Position numbers and translations under genes: made by a program. A stretch of DNA of 64,000 bases. Origin: Lepturacanthus savala. Taxonomy: Eukaryota; Chordata; Actinopteri; Scombriformes; Trichiuridae. Below are positions 59,666-64,000 of this stretch, one piece after another. The stretch lies in NCBI GenBank assembly GCA_030544235.1, contig CM060472.1, positions 24,577,224-24,641,223 of the forward strand, read 5' to 3'. The notes beneath the pieces were generated by a model. The model searched no databases. It was given only the letters and a program-made list of their open reading frames with translations, and was not told the DNA's origin. Numbering within the stretch: position 1 is the first letter of the stretch; the number at the start of each line of letters is the position of its first letter.

Positions 59666-61027
59666 AAATACACATCACATATTTTTTTTTTCCAGACCCC
59701 AAAGTAATATCTTCAAATTGTTTTGTTCAACTCACAGTCCAAAACATTGATTCACATTCGAGAAGCTGGAACAGACGGGTGTGTAGCAGTTTTTTTTTCT
59801 TGATAAATGTGGATTAATCGATTATCAAAGCCGCTGTTGACTGCTGGAAATCATCATCACCGCCATAGATCCCACAGTATGAAATTTCAAGAATCAGCTG
59901 CGTTGGAACCGACACACGTGTTGCAACCAGAACCAAAGGCCAAAAAATCCGAAACATGCCAGACACAGACAACAAGCATCTATAGGCTGCAGCCTCTGTT
60001 ACATAAGCCAGCCTGCAGTTTCCCCCCACCGTGGGCCTCACGTATAGGACAGTGTGTGCTCTGTGAACGTATACAGCTAACTGAGCCACTGTCGGGCAGA
60101 AATGGACGCAGAGAGAGAGAGAGAGGGAGAGACAGAAATGGAGCGCTGAATTATTGTGCGGCTCGCTGACTGATGCAACTATACATGCAAACAAACACAC
60201 AGCAGCTCTATAAGCCCACTCAAACAGCAGCCGTCATCAAATCAAACACCCCAGTAAAGCACGAATCTTGACTTAAAGAGCAGTTCTCTGGTGTGTTTGA
60301 TGCTACAGTTGCAGGTCCGTCATTTGATCCCCTGTGCTCGCTGTCTACGGCTAATGAGTTCAATGAGTGCACGTACATGCACGCATGTGCGTGTGTGTGT
60401 GCACGCGGCTGTAGATGATCCGCTGCATCACGGTGTGTAAATCACTAATTAGCCTTGTGACTGGACGTTGCCCTAGTTCTCCACTTCTGTGAATGTGTGT
60501 ATGAGTGTATTTAAGGGGCTGAAATCTTATGTCATTGCATTGCGCAAGCTTTCTTCTTTAAATGCGGAGTGATTCAGCAGTGCCTGGAGGTGCCAGGCCA
60601 GACAAGCTGAGACACTCCAGATAAGAACATACCGTGGAGCAAGGTAGCAAGGTATTTAAAAGAATATCAGCTGATGGATTCTGTAGTTGTAGCCGTTATT
60701 TTTTTTTCGAATTTTTTTCCTGATTCGAAGATTATTGCTTCTCTTTTTTTAAAGTGCAGAGATGAGAGAGGAGGGAGAAATATCACAGAAAGGGAAGAGA
60801 AAACAAAGCAGTTGCGCGCCTGAGCTAATATTACAAAATAAATAAAATAACCGTAATAATAAAAACACACACACCAGAAGGAAAGAAAAACAAATCATCC
60901 AGACAGAAAAGGGTTATAAAAACCAGACAGCAGTTGCACAGTGACCTTTGTTATCAGTGTGACTCCCATACTGTATGGTAAGCCCCCAGTAAGCTTGAGG
61001 CCTGACCCAGTTTGGAAATGTGGGACA
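59666..61027. other. Intergenic DNA, no gene seen
   Basis: Contains a GA tract (60110-60133) and a TTGCATTGCGCAAG motif near 60535 that resembles a C/EBP site. No supported frame. Confidence 0.4.
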
Positions 61028-61100
61028 CACTCACACACCCACACACACACTCCCACGCGCACACACACAAACACACACACACACACGTACACGCACACAT
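61028..61100. repeat. (CA)n-rich imperfect microsatellite
   Basis: CACACTC, CACACCC and CACGCGC variants around short CA runs. Confidence 0.9.
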
Positions 61101-62057
61101 TTCCAGCTATTATATGGCTGGAAATATTTTTAGTCATGTGGACGAGGTCAAACACTCGGGAGCCTGTGAACTAACCGTACGCTGGGAGAATAACGTCTTA
61201 GTCTCGGGCTGAAAACTTGAAGAAAAGGGATGATGGAGTGGTTTTGGCAAAGAACAATTGCGTGAGGAGGAAGTGAGAAGGAAAAGTGTCAGGTATTGTG
61301 TAAGTGGTTTTACAGCAGGGAGGCAGGCAGACAGGCAGGCACACCTTGATTTGAAAGGGTTACAACACGCCACTAGATAAACAAAGGCCTGCAATCAGTG
61401 CAGTGAAAACACTCTCTCTCCCTCAGCCTAATCCGCTGGTTTACACAACTGTCAGGAATGAGCTCAGCTAACCTCCACTCAAAGCAAAAAACAAAACAAA
61501 ACAAAAAAAAAACCCACAAATCAGGTGACTAGTCATTATCACACAAAGAAAGAAACACAGATTTAACTGACAGCAAAACAGGCACCTAATGCTGTGCAAG
61601 CATGAAAATAAAACTCCTGCTGATGTGATATGAAAATTGTATCGATTTTTTTTTAACTTCAGTGATAGATTACGATCCATAGACTGAGAAAATAACATCT
61701 GTTTATTCGTTTATTGAACATTTTCAACACCAGCTGGATAAAGATAAAGGTGCATAGACAAGAATCTTAAATCTTACAATGACAGACAGTGACGATAAAC
61801 CTTCATTTAAGGCACATTCTGTAAAGTTAGAAAAATAAACCTTTCTCTTACAATTGGCTTTTCAGGAAATAACACACAAGGATCTTTCAAAAAAAAAAAA
61901 ATCTTACTTCTTTGACAAAACGTTCATTTCTTTCCTTTTAGGCATGTAATGTATGAATTATTTTGACTATCAATATCTCAACTGCGGGTCAAGGATTTGC
62001 ACTCTGAGCTAGTGAGAATGTGAAATAAGGATTTTTTTGCAGGATATACAACATTTT

Positions 62058-62183
62058 CGCCCCACGATTGGCTGGCGACCATCTGGGGTGTATCCCTGCC
62101 TCTCGCCATAACGCGCTGGGATTGGCTCCAGCAGACCATGTGACCCTAATGAGGAATAAGCAGGTATAGAAAATGACTGACTG
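62058..62183 (+). mobile_element. tRNA-headed SINE copy, 5'-truncated
   Basis: Only the last 125 bases of the family are present, starting CGCCCCACGATTGGCTGGCG and ending GGTATAGAAAATGACTGACT. 5' truncation with an intact 3' end fits incomplete target-primed reverse transcription. Confidence 0.75.
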
Positions 62184-62673
62184 ATACAACATTTTCATTG
62201 GTGTAATACTGAGTGAGAATTAAAAGTTACATATTGCAGAAAGTGAGATTGCTCTGGGATTATAGGAAGGTCTGGGTATCGATTTCACGCACCTTTTATT
62301 GACTTATTTCAACAGAGACTTGTCTGAGATAAAAAAAAAAACAAATAAAAAAAAACAAGTATGATCATAAAACTCAAGACATGACGAATCTAAGTGGACA
62401 AGATGGTCTCAGTGTTCTATAAATACTGCCCCGTGGTTCAAAATGTTCAATCCACGGAGAAATGCACACAGTCCATATTCAGAAACTCTGCCTTAAAGCG
62501 AGCCAGCAGGGCTTCTGTAAAGTTGTGATGTCACAGCAATACAGTCCCTCATACCCATCCCTTCAAATCTAATCCGACTAGAGGCTCATTGAGACAAACA
62601 GACTTTCTATTGCTCCAGACAGATGCAGAAAAATATATATTAAGAATATATTTGGTGCTTAAAACACCAAATA

Positions 62674-63102
62674 CAGCTCTGGAAAAAAAATAAGAGACCA
62701 CTGGAAAATTATTAGTTTTTCTGATTTTACTAATTATAGGTATGGGTTTGCCACAGAAAATGACAAATGGTCAAAATAACAAAAAAGATTCAATGTTTTC
62801 AGACCTCAAACAATGCAAGACAACAAGATCAAATTCATTTTAAAACACTTAAGGCAAGTTCAGAAATTAATATTTGGTGCAATAAGCCTTTTTTTCTTTT
62901 TAAATCACACCTTTCATGCGTCTTGGCATACTCTCCACAAGTCTTTCACATTGTTCTTGGTTCAGGTGTTCACCTAATCAGTACCTCTTTAAGCAGAATG
63001 AGGTGTGCATGTGTTGGAATTCAACAGACGCTGGAATAATGCATGTAGATACTGATTTCAGAAAAAAAAATGGAGTGGTCTCTATTTTTTTTTCCAGATC
63101 TG
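62674..63102. mobile_element. TA-flanked MITE (Tc1/mariner-like), about 30-bp inverted ends
   Basis: The element begins CAGCTCTGGAAAAAAAATAA at 62674 and ends TTTTTTTTTCCAGATCTG at 63102. Its ends are inverted repeats of about 30 bp sharing GAGACCACT, and it is flanked by TA on both sides (62672-62673, 63103-63104). A TA duplication points to the Tc1/mariner superfamily. No transposase frame fits in 429 bp. Close relatives are common in fish genomes in my knowledge. Confidence 0.8.
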
Positions 63103-63391
63103 TATCTGTTTTTAGGGATATTATCCAATAGATCTATTTTTAGGAATATTAAAACTTCAAAATAAAACCCAGGAAAAGTGAACAATAAAGGACCTTCAAC
63201 AGTTTCCTCTGAACGTTTGTCATCCAATTGCAACTGTGACAAATAAGAAGATTCCTCAGCAGGATCAACAAGAACACAAAGTTCCATGTGGTTCTATGGG
63301 GAGCAGGTAAATGTAGCCTCATAAGGAAATATCAGTTTCTTAGTGCAGCGATGTGGTGTGAACCTGATTGATGGCGTCCATAGTGCAGCAG

Positions 63392-63627
63392 TTATAATTT
63401 CACAGGCGCTTCCTTTGGTGTCGGCTCTGTGTCTTGAGGAGACTCCGGAGCGGTTCGGCTGCACCCTGGGGCGACAGCAGCAGCAGCACAGGTGTCCTTT
63501 GAAGGGCTCGCTGCCGTCTCTGCAGCAGCAGCAGCGGTGGTGGTGGTACTCTGGGAGCAGTCACAGCCCGGATCGAGCTTCCTCTTCTTTCTCACATGAT
63601 AGTGATGCTTCTTAGAGTTCAGGTGCG
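63392..63627 (-). CDS. Probable last coding exon of an unidentified minus-strand gene
   Basis: On the minus strand a good acceptor (TCCCTTTGTACCTGCAG) ends at 63628. From 63627 an open frame runs to TAA at 63394-63392. It encodes HLNSKKHHYHVRKKRKLDPG, a basic start with a possible nuclear-localisation stretch (RKKRKL), then CDCSQ, a Thr/Ala-rich run coded by a repeated GCT/GCA tract, and a Pro/Glu-rich tail ending APVKL. Codons in the first part favour G/C in third position, as in real exons. I do not recognise the family. The rest of the gene would lie at or beyond the window's right end. The long Ala/Thr run could be a low-complexity artefact, so this is moderate at best. Confidence 0.4.
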
Positions 63628-64000
63628 CTGCAGGTACAAAGGGAGACATGGACGACACCGTTAAAAAGTCTGAAAAGGTATGAGCTCCGTGATAATCTGA
63701 TCAACTGTGTAAACTAAAGTCAAGTTAGTTAGTTTGACACGTTGCAGTGTGCTTTTATAACCACATGAGGAACAAGTGAGACAGGTGGTGTACTGTCACT
63801 CGGGTTTATCACAGCCCCAAAATGTGATTTTGCATCTTGTTCCTACATTTGGATGTTTGAGCATCATTGCGCAGAATGACGTGTACGTGCAGAGTTTGAC
63901 ACTAGGAGGACTGTTTTCGCATCCATCCGCTGAAAGTTGAAAGTTCCTCCGTGCTCCTTTTAAAAATGTGATCATGGAGAGCAGGCCTACGAGCATGATT

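Larger units (their letters stand above)
61690..63391 (-). other. Possible 3' UTR of the minus-strand gene
   Basis: Downstream of the minus-strand stop the sequence has no frame and carries minus-strand AATAAA hexamers (plus-strand TTTATT at 62295-62300, and a closely spaced pair near 61703-61716). It also contains a TA-flanked MITE (62674-63102) and a truncated SINE (62058-62183). Whether the transcript extends this far is inferred. Confidence 0.25.

Noticed and set aside
63343..63615. Plus-strand 90-codon Gln/Ser-rich frame opposite the minus-strand exon
   Set aside because: The minus strand has the better acceptor and codon pattern; the plus-strand poly-Gln is the complement of the GCT/GCA run.

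Overview
This window reads as nuclear DNA from a ray-finned (teleost) fish. It is intron-rich and AT-leaning, with very many long (CA)n/(TG)n microsatellites and several repeat families I recognise as typical of teleosts: a tRNA-headed SINE, hAT-, TTAA- and TA-flanked MITEs, and a Ty3/gypsy relic. No prokaryotic gene organisation, CRISPR array, rRNA or tRNA gene is visible.

The only gene that can be rebuilt with confidence is a plus-strand CYRI gene (formerly FAM49), a Rac1-binding negative regulator of the SCAR/WAVE complex, closest to CYRIA. Nine shared coding exons run from 33617 to 43136. Every junction has GT/AG splice sites and every exon phase fits. Upstream lie two alternative first coding exons about 0.9 kb apart: exon A (29267-29346) resembles the human CYRIA N-terminus and exon B (30150-30229) resembles the human CYRIB N-terminus. 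Joined to the shared exons they give 323 and 324 residues, the lengths I recall for human CYRIA and CYRIB. Both begin Met-Gly-Asn, a likely N-myristoylation signal. A long 3' UTR probably ends near the AATAAA at 45169. A candidate 5' untranslated exon and promoter sit near 10.6-10.9 kb, which would give a first intron of about 18 kb.

Layout: 1-10.5 kb, upstream DNA with MITEs, microsatellites and diverged repeats; 10.2-11.7 kb, opposed (CA)n and (TG)n tracts, a GA tract, a candidate first exon and a TATA-like motif; 11.7-29.2 kb, presumed 5' intron with repeats, two short palindromes and possible conserved non-coding DNA; 29.2-45.2 kb, the CYRI coding exons and 3' UTR with MITEs in the introns; 45.2-54.5 kb, non-coding DNA with a complete SINE, a GC-box/E2F/octamer cluster and a homeobox-type motif cluster; 55-59.3 kb, a decayed Ty3/gypsy element; 59.3-64 kb, repeats, a TA-flanked MITE and what looks like the last coding exon of an unidentified minus-strand gene (63392-63627).

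I found no convincing new multi-gene system. The most biologically interesting feature is the pair of alternative first coding exons, which carries a CYRIA-type and a CYRIB-type N-terminus in one locus.
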